Source of the DNA: Chlorops oryzae
Lineage: Eukaryota > Arthropoda > Insecta > Diptera > Chloropidae
Length of the DNA: 64,000 bases
Direction: 5' to 3'
NCBI GenBank assembly: GCA_020466095.1
Contig: CM035806.1
Span: forward strand, 63,067,087-63,131,086
This document shows, piece after piece, positions 30,837 through 43,828 of this stretch. The position numbers and the translations under genes were made by a program. Under the pieces are notes generated by a model. The model worked only from the letters and a program-made list of their open reading frames with translations, was not told the DNA's origin and ran no database searches. Positions within the stretch are counted from its first letter, which is position 1. Every line of letters starts with the position of its first letter.

Positions 30837-31481
30837 TTTTTATACATTTAGATGAAAAATAAAAAATAAAAACATATCCAAGCAATATTAAATAGTTTTT
30901 GTTTTTTTGAAATTGCATTGTTGTATTTGCGTTTATTATATTCGGAATATCAATCCCTTTTGAGATATGCATCAGGATTTTATTGTTTTTAATTTTAACA
31001 TCGATCCTACGCGAAAGAGGGAAATGTCGAAATATAAAATGTTGAAGCATTTGTTGAACGAAGCAAATTTTGCCTGTGTGGACACGAACGAAACATGAAA
31101 AGGGAATCTGATAATTGGTTGAACGGCAAATGTAATATATTTTAAAACTCAAAAATATCGAGCGCCAATCAAGGCGGCAATGAAAAAACGTAAATAGAAA
31201 ATTGTCTATTTTGACAATCTAGTTTCTAAGAAAAATTAACAAGAAGAAGCATACTTTTTACTGCCACCATCTTAAATTCGCCTTGAGAAAGTCTGGCAAG
31301 GTGAAACGTCAAATCGACAGCTCGAAAATTTTGTTAGCCAAAATTTTATGGCCAATACATTTTAAATTTAAATTCTTAATAAATTTTGAAAAAAAATATA
31401 TAATAAAATTTTTTAAGACTCGAAGCGTTACGTAAATATATCCCTGATCAATATCAGCTGATTATAGAGAAATACAGCACA
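30837..31481. other. Upstream region of MPP-alpha
   Basis: Should hold the promoter and 5' UTR of the next gene. No TATA box can be assigned with confidence in this AT-rich sequence. A 112-codon minus-strand frame here lacks recognisable features. Confidence 0.4.
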
Positions 31482-33492
31482 ATGAATTCACGTTCCTTAA
31501 TGTTGGTAAACTTTGTGCCGAAATTCCGGCGTTGGTACGTACATAAATGACCAGCATAAATTAATCGTAATGTAATCTAAGAAAATGATTGCCTCCCAAA
31601 AAAAATTAGCATGAGGCACTTTGCTACTAAACCATCGTCGGTATCAGGTGATGAAATAGGCAGTGGCACGGGCATAGGAGCCATAACAGGGCGAGCTCGT
31701 GAAAATCCAGGAAATTATCAAGTGAACAAACCATCCAAAGAAATCGTGACGCGATTACCACCACTGACAGAACCATTACCTGGCTTACCAGAAGTCGAGT
31801 ACGCTAAACCATTAGCTGAAAGCAATACTGCACGAGTTACAGTATTGCCGAACGGCTTGCGTGTTGCGTCCGAACCACGTTTCGGGCAATTTTGTACTGT
31901 TGGCTTAGTTATTGATTCCGGACCACGCTATGAAGTGGCATATCCCAGTGGAGTGTCTCATTTCCTGGAGAAACTAGCATTTAATGTAAGCTACTGAAAA
32001 TCAGCTGAACCATCTACACATTTTGAAGTCTTTCGCTTTCAGTCTACCTTAAATTTCCCCCACAAAGATGCCATACTCAAAGAGTTGGAGAAGAACGGAG
32101 GAATTTGTGATTGTCAGAGCTCACGTGATACACTTATCTATGCGGCCAGCATAGACAGATGTGCGGTTGAGTCAGTAACGCGGCTGCTAGCTGATGTTAC
32201 ACTACGTCCAACGCTTTCGAATGACGAAGTCAACTGGGCTAGGCGTGCGATTCATTTTGAACTCGAGTCTTTAGGAATGCGACCAGAGCAGGAACCTATC
32301 CTTATGGACATGATACATGCGGCAGCGTATCGAGAAAACACACTTGGGCTACCAAAATTGTGTCCACCGCTAAATCTGGACATAATCACGCGAGATGTTT
32401 TAATGAGCTATTTAAAACTCCACCATACGCCGGAACGTATGGCCATTGCTGGCGTTGGGGTTTGTAATTTAATCATACATTTACTTAATTATATTCCGTG
32501 ACCGTTCTAGTGTCTACGTTTAGAAGTTTCTCACTGAGCAGAGTTATTTCTGATTTACAGTTTTACTGCATTAATACTAAATGTCCTCATACTCTTAGGT
32601 CGATCACGATGAACTGGTAGCAAACGTTGAAAAATATTTCATCCATGAGCCAGCGATATGGGATAGGGAAAAACTCATATTATCTGGACCATCCGAAGTA
32701 GACAAATCAGTAGCGCAATATACCGGCGGCTTGCGTAAAGAGGAGTGCGAGATTCCAATTTATGCCGCAGCTGGCTTACCAGAGCTCGCACATGTTGTTA
32801 TTGGCTTTGAAGGATGCGCCCATCAAGATTCAGACTTTGTGCCGCTGTGTGTTCTAAACATTATGATGGGTGGTGGCGGTTCTTTTTCCGCTGGTGGTCC
32901 GGGCAAAGGCATGTACTCGCGATTGTATACGAATGTTTTGAATCGGTACCACTGGATGTACAGTGCAACTGCATACAATCACGCCTACATGGATACGGGT
33001 TTGTTTTGTGTACATGCCAGTGCGCCGCCGAGTAACGTACGCGATATGGTCGAAGTGGTCACCCGAGAACTTATTAATATGGCTTCCGAACCAACCAGAG
33101 ATGAGCTCGATAGATCCAAAATACAATTGCAATCGATGTTGTTAATGAACCTCGAATCACGACCGGTAGTGTTTGAGGACCTTGCACGCCAAGTGCTAGC
33201 AACAGGACATCGAAAGCGACCAGAGCACTTTATTAAGGAAATAGGTGAATCATAAATTTATACTTCTGCAATTCGAGTTGTAAAAGGCAATTTTTATTTT
33301 ATTTTATTTTTTTTTAATTTAGAAAAAGTAACTACTGCTGACATTAAACGAGTTGCTCAACGTATCCTAGCAACTCCGCCATCGCTAGCAGCACGAGGAA
33401 ATATATCCAAGTTGCCTGAAATGAAAGAAGTGCAAAGTGGGCTGAGCAATGGTGGGCGTCTGGTTAATCGCAGACTGACGCTGTTTAAGTAA
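31482..33492 (+). CDS. Pmpca: Mitochondrial-processing peptidase subunit alpha
   Basis: Orthologue of Drosophila CG8728/PMPCA. With the beta subunit it removes presequences from proteins imported into the mitochondrial matrix. Exons 31482-31534, 31610-31985, 32043-32459, 32599-33244 and 33323-33492 join in frame (all GT-AG) to 553 aa, the usual family length. The N terminus (MNSRSLMLVNFVPKFRR) is basic and hydroxylated, a typical matrix presequence. At residues 135-139 the inverted zinc motif reads HFLEK, not HxxEH, as expected for the non-catalytic alpha subunit. The glycine-rich substrate loop MMGGGGSFSAGGPGKGMYSR is at about 372-391. Two pairs of family landmarks (LEKNGGICDCQSSRDTL; MAIAGVGV) confirm the assignment. 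No defects seen. Confidence 0.97.
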
Positions 33493-34879
33493 ACAACAAA
33501 ATCGTGCCATATGCACAATGTAATCAAGAAGAAATAAGGGTTACTTAACAATTAAAAAGAAATTTAAGAAATCTTTTAAGTTTAAGAGCAGTCAATTGAA
33601 AACAGTATAGTCCACGCGCTGGGCTGCTTTTTTTAATCTACTGTGATTTTGAAAATTGCATTGAATGCAAGTGGCTCAGAGCAAAATTGAAAAACAAACA
33701 CGCAGCCTAATTATTAGCAGCTTTAAAAAAGATTTTGTTTTATATAAATTTTACCTCAGTTAATTGGCAAAAGCTGTATAAAACTAATTCAAAAGTTTGT
33801 TTCTTTGTAAAAACAAATATCAACGCGAATTGCCTAGAATGGAGTTATTTTGTACATTAGTTTCACTATCAGAATTTAATGTTTAAATGTTTCGTTACTA
33901 GAAACAATCAATGTACTAAGCAATGCAGAAATGGTAGAATCTAAAGAAAATTCTCAACACCGGAAAATTTTTTAATGATTTGGTAGATTTGAAGGGTATT
34001 ATGCAAAAAAGAAAAAAGAAATTTGATCGCCAATCAGTGTGCTGCAAGAGGGACCAACACTAATGGTACATGTTTTGCCCACATTAAGGATACATGGACG
34101 ACGTTGTGGAAAAACTGTTCGCAATTCAGGGTGTTTAGGATGTCTGCGTATAAGTTTTGTATGATTTTGGACAATTGTGCTGGTAGGCTTTCTTTTGCTA
34201 CATTGAAGGAAAAAGTCATCCCTTCGGATAACATCACATTTTCACAGTTTCGCATTTAAACAGTATCTCGTATCTCTGCGACGACAATTCTTGGTATAGC
34301 ACCAGTATACTTTCTCGAATACCAATCTGACAGATCTAAAATCAAAAACATACATATGAATATCCTATCTCTGTACCCACTGGGTTATATTTAAAATATG
34401 CCTTCATGCTCTGGAATTCCAAACCATTTTAAATCGAAATTCCATACGGAAAGGAATACGTTTCCAGTGCTCTAGTAGTAATCAAACTTGCTGTTTTCTT
34501 AAAATTTTAAAAATTAAAAATTAATAATTATTAATAAAGTGTTGGCATAGGTGACACTAGTTTACTGACGTCTCTTTTCAAAAATAATTGAAGCGCTTGT
34601 TAATAGATCACTGCAACCGACTAAAGTTGAATAGCTGTTCGTTAATAGGTTTTTCAGAATAGTTAAAAAGTAAAAAATTATCCGTTACAGGTCCTCGACG
34701 CATTTCAGGTTAATATCGATCCTATTTGATTCACATTCAGCTGGCCTACAGCTAGCAAATTTAAACGATTCTAATACGAACAGGTTTACTCGATTTAAAT
34801 GAATGCAAATTTGTTCTAAGTATGATTGCATTTTACTTATATTAAATGTTCTGAAACCTATTATCTCGGAATCCACCAG
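33493..34879. other. 3' flank of MPP-alpha, no gene seen
   Basis: AT-rich. Short frames (34023-34259 and overlapping minus frame) share the same DNA and lack motifs. No repeat ends recognised. Confidence 0.4.
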
Positions 34880-35720
34880 GTTTTTATACCCGACACACTG
34901 TATCGCGGGTATATTGCGTTTGTGTGGTTGTGTGTAACACCCATAACCAGTCGAGGTAGACCATACAAAATATATATAGAAATTATCAGCGTCACCAGGA
35001 GATTCGAATTAGACATGTTGAGCTATCTGAATGTGCGTCAGTTCAGTCCGTCCCTTTGGTCTGTCTGTCTGTATAGAGTTTTCTTATCGAAGGAGTTGAG
35101 TTATCTTGACAAAATTCGGTATTCGTACTCACGGGGACATAAGTAAGAACAATGGTTCGATAATGGACCCGATCGGACAATTTTTAAGGGTACCTCCAGT
35201 ACTAGGGTCTGTTACGAAAATCACAAAAACTGCTCTAAAATCGAATTTTAGATTCTTGATGATGATATTTGTGTTTTATATAGATATGTAAAATCTTAAA
35301 AGTATAAATTTTGAAATTTTGGTTTAAAGGCAAGTAATACGATTTCAAAAAATTGGAAAAGTGGGCGTGGAAGAAGGGTGTTTTTCGAAAAGTGTCTCCC
35401 ACACCCGAAATTCAAATGGTACTTGAACGAAATTTTTCACTTATGCTTCCTTTGTTGCCATAAATATCCTCTCCAAAAACTTCAATTATCGATCCATTAT
35501 TAGGGGTACCTCCAGTACTAGAGTCTGTCCAAAAAATTGGAAGAATGGGCGTGGCATAGTGGTGATTTTCATAAAGAAATGAACAAAAGTCGGTATATGG
35601 GGCCCCTTATGGCTTTAAACACCTCTTGGTATTAAAAAAATATTTGAACATGTGTGTCGTGTTGTGTCGGGTATTCTATAGTTAGGCTCGCCTGACTATA
35701 ACACCCTTACTTGTTTGTTT
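34880..35720 (+). mobile_element. DINE-1-like element, GTCAGGC hairpin family
   Basis: From TTTATACCCGACACACTG through ACCAGTCGAGGTAGACC and GAAGGAGTTGAGTTATC to the terminal hairpin and TATAACACCCTTACTTGTTT. The most complete copy of this family in the window. Contains GTCTGTCTGTCTG near 35060. Confidence 0.75.
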
Positions 35721-35739
35721 TTGTTCAAACACGCTGAAA

Positions 35740-35964
35740 CAGCCCGATTCTAAATATTCCCGGGGAGTTTTTCCGTGCGGAATTGAAAAAAATTCTGCCT
35801 TTTTAAGCACACTGTAAAAATGAACATAAAGTAACCCAGTATTATGAAAAAATTTTGAGCACAAGTCATCAAATTTTTTCTTTTATTGAGAATACTCCCT
35901 TTTTCCGCGGAGAAAAATTTCGTGGGAAAAAACTCCCGGGGAATATTCTTTTAGAATTGGGCTG
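35740..35964. mobile_element. 225-bp palindromic MITE (CAGCCC ends)
   Basis: Ends CAGCCCGATTCTAAATATTC and the inverse of CAGCCCAATTCTAAAAGAAT, with CTCCCGGGGA on both sides. A degenerate third arm with TCCGCGGAGAAAAA continues to about 36175, as if a related copy were inserted next to it. Confidence 0.75.
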
Positions 35965-36625
35965 AATACTCACGGGGAATTTTTCTCTGCGGATTTCAAA
36001 AAAAAATTTCCCATTCTTAGCACACTGGGAAGATAACTCATATAAAGGAAGCAGGAATTTCGAACGTTTTTAAGCAAAGGTCTACCATTTTTTCTTGAAT
36101 TGTTTCTAAGCTTACCAAATTTTTCCGCGGAGAAAAAATGTAAGGGAAAAAATTCGTTTTGAATAGGGCTGCTTCAAAATGCGATGGAAAACAATAACAA
36201 TATAGCGTTCAAGAAAGTCCAGAGTTGAACATAAATTTCGGGAATCTCAAATTTGTACCATCAAATAAAAAAAAAAAAAAAATGGGTAGGTACTCCAAAC
36301 AAATAAACGTAAAAAACTACAGGCTTAAGACAACAAAGACACACAAACGAAGGCAACCATCATGCAAAATCATAACAAAAGTCGACTTGTGTGTGGCAGT
36401 TGAGCTCGAATAAGAAACGTAACGCAATGACTGTTAATTACAGAAAATGAATTGAAAACAAAGCACAAGTTTTCTTTGCTTTAGTCTTGTATATGCGATC
36501 GCAAAACTCGTACTTGACTTGCTCTTTGCAAATTAAGTGAAAGCCGCCAGCCCGCGAGACTGTGGACGCTACAGTGACTGTAGACTAAAGTTATTATTTA
36601 CGCATGAAAACAAAAAAAAAGAAAT
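35965..36625. other. Degenerate MITE arm, then upstream region of the small secreted gene
   Basis: 35965-36175 repeats the ACTCACGGGGAATTTTTCTC/CCGCGGAGAAAA words of the preceding MITE. The remainder is the presumptive promoter/5' UTR of the following gene; no clear TATA box. Confidence 0.45.
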
Positions 36626-36952
36626 ATGAGAAAATTTAAATTGAAAATGATTTTATATTCGAAGTCGTGGGTCATTTGTCGTGCATCTCTCTTCGTTATA
36701 TTTTGCTTTTACTTTCACTCGACAGTTGGATACGATCCTAATGACAAAAAAATTGCATCTGTACTGCCGCCCGATGGTCAGTTCGAAGCTTTTTATCCAC
36801 GTGAAATGGATGGTGTACCCAATAGTGCAAACCGACCTGCGCATGCTCATGGAAGTTTTTTTAAATATCGAAATCCAGCTCTTGTTGACACAAAGAACGC
36901 AGCGGCCTATGGCTACCGATTCGATGGCAAAAGACGTTTTAATTATGATTAA
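36626..36952 (+). CDS. Small secreted protein, unknown function
   Basis: An ATG-started 108-codon frame. The N terminus has basic residues followed by a hydrophobic segment (ASLFVIFCFYFHSTVG), a likely signal peptide cut near residue 35. The mature part is short and polar (YDPNDKKIASVLPPDGQ, PREMDGVPNSANRPAHAHG, AAAYGYRFDGKRRFNYD), without cysteine pairs. An AATAAA signal follows 17 bp after the stop, supporting a single-exon transcript. An upstream in-frame ATG choice matters little: a second ATG at codon 8 would also leave a signal peptide. Not recognised as a named family. Confidence 0.65.
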   Translation: MRKFKLKMILYSKSWVICRASLFVIFCFYFHSTVGYDPNDKKIASVLPPDGQFEAFYPREMDGVPNSANRPAHAHGSFFKYRNPALVDTKNAAAYGYRFDGKRRFNYD

Positions 36953-36968
36953 AGATATTTGAAACCAT

Positions 36969-36974
36969 AATAAA
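36969..36974 (+). terminator. Polyadenylation signal AATAAA
   Basis: Located just after the stop codon of the small secreted gene, inside CATAATAAATATAACC. Very short 3' UTR implied. Confidence 0.5.
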
Positions 36975-37261
36975 TATAACCTTAAAAATATAATAGCTCA
37001 ACTTTTAAAACGAAATTTTTTAACATACCACCTTTTTTTATCCAATCAAGGTTGTTGCTGCAAGATGTTTATGTGCTTTGACTTACTCTCTATGCATTAA
37101 AGTTATGGATAAAAAAAATTCGTTTTCCTAAATGTTTCTTCCTCAATAGTTGATTAAATTAGAAAAATATTGATGTGAAAGAAGAAAATCGGAATAAGAA
37201 ATTTATGGGGAATAGTGTTTAATGTTTGCGATGAATCTTTCCAACACAACATATTCAAATT

Positions 37262-38780
37262 AAACACGTAAGGGTGCTAAAGTCAGGCGAATCTGCCAAT
37301 CAAATACCCGACATTAATGAATAACTATATGTGTGTACATATTTTTGTGTGAAACACATCTAAAGACCACACCCATCAACATTAATTATTCAAAAGATTT
37401 TCATAAGCACTAAAAAACCTCGCTGCTGAATTCTGTTACCTCATAACCTCAATAATATGTAGGTATGTGTATCTAAGACATTTTTCGAAAACCGCTCCTT
37501 TTCGTTTTTGGATATTCCAAGTAAGCTCGGATTTCAAGTTTTATCGAAATTCCTGAAAAAATTCGGATTTTAGATCAGTATTTGTGGTTTTCATAACAGA
37601 CCCCAGTTCAGGGAATTTTACGAATACTACGAAGGTAAGATCCACAGTAGAGATGGGCCTCAAAAACTTTCTTCGGGATTGGGGGGCCTACAACAATTTG
37701 GCAAAGCGAACGCATTCAATGATTTGGAAATTAATCGGAATATGCAATTTGGAAAATAATTTTTGCATGCTAATATTTTGGGCGTTTCCTTTGCCCAATT
37801 ATTTAAACAAACGAAGGAAGTGCGATAAAGTAAATATTTTTTTTTTCAAAAAACAAATGTCTTCAAAATCATCACATCGGAAAGAATATTCAGGCATGCT
37901 CTAGAAATTGAATAATCATAAACAAATTCGAGATAGTTTTTCTATTATATTTTTATATAAAATTTCTATTGAAATCATATTGATTTCGAACTTTTTTATT
38001 CGGATTCGATTTCTAGAGCATGTCTGATTATCTTTATGACATCAAATGGGAAGAAAAACACAAGTCTGTGGGGAAAATTCACTATCAGCGGAAATATAGT
38101 GAACATCGGGCTCGGGCTTAAACATATCGCACCTCCTCTTCTAAAGTGACACAACTCAAAATTTTTGAATTTTGAGTTATGATGTGAATCTTGTTCCTAA
38201 GTCACCTGCCTACCTGCAGGAAAAATTCCATTCCGTTTTTCCTATTATAAAAGGCCGAAAAAAAGCCGTAATGCCTTTCGTCTTGCTTTGATTGACACTG
38301 CGATGCATTTTGTTTTTTGCGTTTTCTGAAAAATGAGAAATTTTGAGTTGTGTCACCTTAGAAGAGGAGGTGCGATATGTGGACCACCTAGTTCGACAAA
38401 GGACTCGGTTGATATTTTCACGTCGCAAAGCAACAAAATAAAAAATACCAAAATACAAGAGGTATATGTGTGACACATGATCAAACAAAAAATGGTCTTG
38501 CAATGCTTCTAATGGTCACAACCTTAAAATGTTCCTATCCGGTCCATTCTCGAAATTGTTCTTACTCATGTCACAGCCAATACGCATACCAAATATCGTC
38601 AAAATAGCTCAACTCCGATTAATTTCGATAAGAAAATTGTATACGCTGACCATTTCTGTAAATTTTTTGTATGGCATATTTCGTGTCACATCACATACGC
38701 ACAAACGAAATGTGCCCTCGACACGGAGTGTTTCTTGTATAAAAATAATCGGACCAACTTTTCTCGATCAAATTTTCGTG
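37262..38780 (-). mobile_element. DINE-1-like element, minus strand, interrupted
   Basis: Reverse complement of the GTCAGGC family: the terminus is at 37262-37315 (GTAAGGGTGCTAAAGTCAGG). The GGTCTGTTATGAAAACC block is near 37600, and GAGTTGAGCTATTTTGACGA and GAGTAAGAACAATTTCGAGA are near 38530-38620. Interrupted by the MITE at 38122-38380 and other unassigned sequence. Confidence 0.6.
38122..38380. mobile_element. 259-bp MITE (ACATATCGCACC ends)
   Basis: Ends ACATATCGCACCTCCTCTTC and inverse, continuing with CTAA(A/G)GTGACACAACTC on both sides. A relative of the same size is at 52549-52805. Confidence 0.85.
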
Positions 38781-39942
38781 CTGGAGTTAGGGGGGCTGAG
38801 AAACATACCCCCTCCCTTATTATGAATTACAACTAGACTGATTTCAGCTTTTTTTCAGTTCGGTTTTCAGCCAATATTATGTGCCATAAAAAGCCAAAAA
38901 TAAAAAGTTCCGAATTAAGCCTTGTTTACAAGTAGGTATACAAATTTAAGTTTTAATTAATAATAGCAAAAGCAAAATTGTTATGGTGAGTTATAAAAAA
39001 TACAACTACGAACGGTCATAATTCATAATAGGGGTAATAAACTAGTTATAAAATTTTTGAAATCAAACACGTTAAAGCACTTACGACCAAAAGCATTTGT
39101 CATAGCTTTCTCCGCCCAGTAGTAGATAACTCCTACCAATTATTCAACACCATATTTTTGGTCTTTGGTCCATTCGGATACCATTACTGATGGGTGTAAC
39201 AGCTATCAAACCGAGACCCTCTTCCGTACACCAAATATTAAATCTGCAAGATGGTTCGTTGGCAATTAAGAATTTCCTCTCACAAGAAGTGACAATTGAT
39301 TTTGTATAAGAATTCTGGTCTCGAAGATTTTGAGATTCAATATTTATATTGTGGTTTATTATTTCCCTGCTCTTCAATATACAAAATCCAAAGATTAGTT
39401 CTTACTTTATTAAACATATATTTGTAATATTTTTATTGAAACATTTTGAAAAAGGAAAACAAGTTTAAAAAATGAAAGAAATTTTAAGTGAAATTTCCGA
39501 CATCCTAAGAAGTTTCGTCGATAATTAATATATGCATTACATATAGATAACTCAAGAAAAATAAAATCGATTCTTGAGCGATGTGTCATAAAAATTCAAA
39601 AAAAAAAGCTCTCAAATGCTGTGTTCCACAATAGGTATAACATATAGAAATTTTAATCTCTTTCATGTTCTCATTGTCTTGTTAATGAAACAGAAAAAGG
39701 TGGAAGCGGCAAGAAATGACAAACCTAAATAACAAGACAAACCTAAATTTAAGAATAACGAAACAAACGATTTGGATTGCACGTTTCAGAGCGCTAAAAA
39801 TTATTGAGGAAAATAATAAACGCATTGCGATGGAGAAATGTTGTTCACAGATTAATTGGTGGACAGAAGTTTTTTTTTTTCGTTTTTACACACACAAAAA
39901 AAAAAAAAAAAAATGATTATATCGATTTGCCATAAGAAAGGT
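38781..39942. other. Intergenic, 3' side of Cul1
   Basis: No gene or repeat ends recognised. It should contain the Cul1 3' UTR at its right end (poly-A-rich on the plus strand at 39890-39912 is T-rich in the transcript). Confidence 0.4.
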
Positions 39943-40386
39943 CTACGCCAAGTAACTATAGGTGTCCTTTTGACCTTCCATGCGTTCTAGATACTCTTTC
40001 TCAATAAGAATATCGATGCATTTCTTTATCACTTGGACTTTTGGCTTGAAGCGCGTCGACAACTGGTTGATGACCTCCGCAATGAGCTGAGTATGATTGA
40101 GCTTCTTGCGCATTTTCATAATGCGAACAATTGCTGCCTGAATGAGGAGTTTTCTATCCTCCTCAATATGTTTGTGAACGGCCTCCTGTTCCACCTTAAG
40201 CTCAGTCTTTAATGGTTGATTTATATTGATGCGAAGCTTTTTGTTCTTATACTCCATAAACAGTTCCATTGTTGAGTTGGGATTGAGTGAATTCTCATCA
40301 TCAGTACAAGTGAGAAGTTTAGCTTTCAGCAGAATTTGGAGTACCTTCAAAAGAAACCAATAGAGAGACAGAGAGAAAGAGAGAAC

Positions 40387-40428
<42 letters not shown>

Positions 40429-43025
40429 AGTGCGAGAATTAATATCTTGGTTTTAATGTTGATGTAGACATGAATACTTTGCTACCTAAACTATCTACTA
40501 AATTTACTTCACAATTGAAAAGCTCTGATGATCTTCTCATATGCCAGTCTACTTAATACCCAAAATGATAATATTTAAAATAATTTCCGATTAGATTGTA
40601 TGTAGAGGCGCCCTGTTCCAATGGGTGATGAAGAAGAAATGGTATGAGTGAACCAAAATTGAAGCTCTGTCAGTAAATTGTACAATCAAGGATGTTATTC
40701 AAAGGTAAATAAAAAACATTAGATCATTGAAAATTTTCAAATAAGGTCAAAGGTGGCAATCTGTGAGTTATTTTCTCTTGGTTAAGGCGTGAAGATTAAT
40801 TGATTAATTTTTTCGCAATATCACAAAATGAAAAGGGATTGACAATAAAAAACAAATGACAGGTCTTTCTTTAATAATGGAAAAATGTATTTTTTTTTTT
40901 AATGATATACCGTACCTGTATAAGATTTTCCTGTTGGATTTGTGTATTTTCCAATAACTGCTGCACATTGAATCTCGTCTGATCGTTGAATTGCAGGAGC
41001 ACAGCCATTTGGAATGTGCTCGCTTGAAGGGTATACTTATTTCGGAAACAGTTCGTCACCAATTCACCCTTACACATATTGTATATCCAATTTAATTTAC
41101 GACCCGAATGTCGTGTCGCATAGAATTCGGTGAAATCTTTTACAGAACGTTCTAATTCCGATGGAAGCAAAAAACTGCTGCTCTGATTAAATGGCCATGA
41201 GCCAGAAGACAGTACCTCGATGCTGAAGTCAATCTCTTGTGGTATATTATTCTCTTGTAAATACTTTTTGAAATAGTTATTCAAGTCTTTTGATAGTCCA
41301 ATATCTTGGAACATACGTTGCAGCTTAATTGTGTATTCATAGCCACAAGTCTGCTTCAATTTCGAGATCATCATAGCTTCGGCATCATCAGATGCAGATG
41401 TATGATTGACAAGACGTTTTGCCAATAATTTTGAATAGAATTTTTGAAAAACATCTTTGTCTTCGATGTATTTGAACACTACCATAACCTGATTAAGATT
41501 ATCCTCAAGCTCCTTGTCTTCGGGATATTTGGACGATTTTTTAAGCAGTTGATCGCAGTACTTAGCAAGTAGTTCAGGTGATTTACTAGCGCTATTGGCT
41601 TGTGTTATAACATTGGAATTTATAAATTTACCACAGGCTTTATCCAATGCAGCAACAAAACCAGAATCATTGCTGAATGAAGTTAAAACCAATGCATTGT
41701 ATTTCTTATGTACTTCTAGTATGGTTTGCACATAGACCTTAGGATCGTTAGCCACTTCGCTGTTATCGCCACATTTCACAATAGCTTGTACACCTTGATT
41801 TAGTATGTGTTCCTCGAGTATTTGCTTCAGTTCTGTTAGATTTTTTGGGGTGCGCGCAACTAACGAATACATTCGTTTGAGGTCGTCGTTCTTGTCCGCA
41901 TTTAGCAAGGTTTGAAACTCGGAACGCAATATGTCCAAGTGCTTTTCAATCAGTACCTGCAACCGGAAGGAGTTGGAGATTGGTTTATAGTCAAGGGTCT
42001 GCAAGTGCATGTGGTGTCAATAATTCATAGAAATAAAAACTTTGACGTCAAGTTATGACGACACAAAAAGGAATAAAAACTTGTGTATATCTATGCTTCT
42101 TATATTAAGAGCACGTTTTGTATTAAAATTTTATAAAGTATGTTGTTACCTTCTCGCACGTTTCCACAAGGATTATGCTTGTGCTCTCATGTAAATAAGC
42201 CGTCAAAGCTGAGAGATCTGGATTAACGCGTTTGTTTTCCTCGTCTAGACGCTGTTCTACATGCTTCATATAATCGGTAACCGTATTATTGCTGAGAAAA
42301 ACATCTGATTCATGATCGTAAAAATCAGCTGTCTCCGCAATGAATTTCTTTTCAAAATTTTCTTTATACACATATAATTTTTGTCCGGATGGCTCGTTTT
42401 CATCATCGTTAAAGCCTAATTCCACATAGGAGTTAATAACATCGCGTACCAGCGTGCGATTTATTTGTTTGCCATTACGCTCTTCTTCAATATACTTTAA
42501 CACTGCTTTGGTTACTGGCTCGTTCAGAACTTTGAATAGATGCTCTTTCCATGTCACCAACGCTAAGCGATAAATTTCATAAATACCCTTCTGACCTTCT
42601 TCGCACTCACGTTTAACCCAATGACGATTTAAATAGGAACAAATACCATTCAAGACAGTGCTGGAAAATTGATACTTAACCCATCGTTTCGTGTAATGCG
42701 CCAAAAGAACTTCCTCGCCTTTGATAATAATGAAATCATCAAGCAACCCGCTCAAATATCGCTTCAAAAACTCTTTCAATCTATCATAGAGTTTCTTGCC
42801 AACCAATTGAGCACCACCAGTTTTCGTTTGCGTACGACTTGTCTGTTTCTGATTCACACTGGTGCAGTAATTATAAACGTGTGTGTACAATTCCATATAA
42901 CGTGCCCATGTCAAGGACTGGTCGGGCTGAAAGACTTTAATGATTCCCTGTTCTAAGTCATTCCAAATCTCCTCCAAATGGGTCTGCTTTGTCGGGCATG
43001 TTCCATGAGAATTCTGCCGTTGCAT
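39943..43025 (-). CDS. Cul1: Cullin-1, SCF ubiquitin ligase scaffold
   Basis: Orthologue of Drosophila Cul1 (lin-19-like). It scaffolds SCF E3 ligases, binding SKP1/F-box modules at the N terminus and RBX1 at the C terminus, in cytosol and nucleus. Coding exons on the minus strand: 43025-42150, 41956-40916, 40344-39943; introns have GT-AG ends and all junctions are phase 0, giving 772 aa, close to the fly protein. N-terminal cullin repeats (residues ~15-400) include [20 protein letters not shown] and [20 protein letters not shown]. The cullin homology domain includes [20 protein letters not shown] and [17 protein letters not shown]. The C-terminal winged helix has [13 protein letters not shown], where K716 is the expected NEDD8 attachment lysine, and ends DTYSYLA as in other cullins. 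Start ATG has a good context (CAAAATGC). No defects. Confidence 0.97.
40361..40430. repeat. (GA)n/(GAAA)n microsatellite in a Cul1 intron
   Basis: AGAGAGACAGAGAGAAAGAG to a pure (GA)n run. On the transcribed strand it is a (TC)n tract right before the last intron's acceptor (TTTCTTTTGAAG), extending the polypyrimidine tract. Confidence 0.9.
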
Positions 43026-43828
43026 TTTGTTTGGGGGAATGTCAAGGAATTCAGAGTTCTGCGACGTCTTTGTTTGCGTTTTGTTTAATTTTTTTCTTTT
43101 TTTTTTTTACTTGCGAAAAAGCGTTTTTACAGGCTGATACGTTTTCGTTATAGAGCCGTCACGATATTCGAGGAGCTGAAATGAAAGGTCAAAAGACATG
43201 AAATCCAATGTCGTCGTATAAATTCAACGTAAGACAACCAGGAACAATAGCACGATAGTATTGCCATTGCACGTTTTTCAGTGACACTTTCCTTTTAAAT
43301 GTAACAGATTTAGACTTTTGCAAAATTCCCCAATTACTTCTTTGCTTATATTTTAAATTTCAATAATTATTTACCAAATGAAATTCAAAAATTACGATTT
43401 TTGAAAAATATGATTATAAATTCGATCAAATGAAAGTTTTACCTTCAAATGTGTCAAATTACTTACGGCTTCGCTTCGAGAATATTATATTTTCAATTGC
43501 TTTGTTTCCGAATTTCCATTTGCTTATGATTTTTTCTGCTTCGGAATTACTTTTTCACTTTATTACAAAACCTTTGCTTCAAAATTTACTCAATAATAAT
43601 TTTTCGTTGAATAAATCCAATCACAAACTCGTATAACTTGCCTTTCTGTACTTTTCTTCGCACTAGCACTGGAAGCCTATCGATGACACAGTCGATAATG
43701 TGGATGTATGAAAAATTTTCATTTCGATATTTTTCACGACTATCGATAACTAAGTTCCTAATGAATAACCAATGAGACTTTCACTAATGCCTGATTCCCA
43801 ACAGCGCACGAATCCCTGCAAAATTATA
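43026..43828. other. Upstream region of Cul1
   Basis: Likely Cul1 5' UTR and promoter, possibly with a 5' UTR intron. No other gene seen; short plus-strand frame 43430-43636 has no motifs. Confidence 0.4.

Noticed and set aside
30814..31152. 112-codon minus-strand frame upstream of MPP-alpha
   Set aside because: Starts inside a transposon end and has no domain, signal or codon-use support.
33357..33551. Minus-strand frame over the last exon of MPP-alpha
   Set aside because: Antisense of a well-supported exon; no independent evidence.
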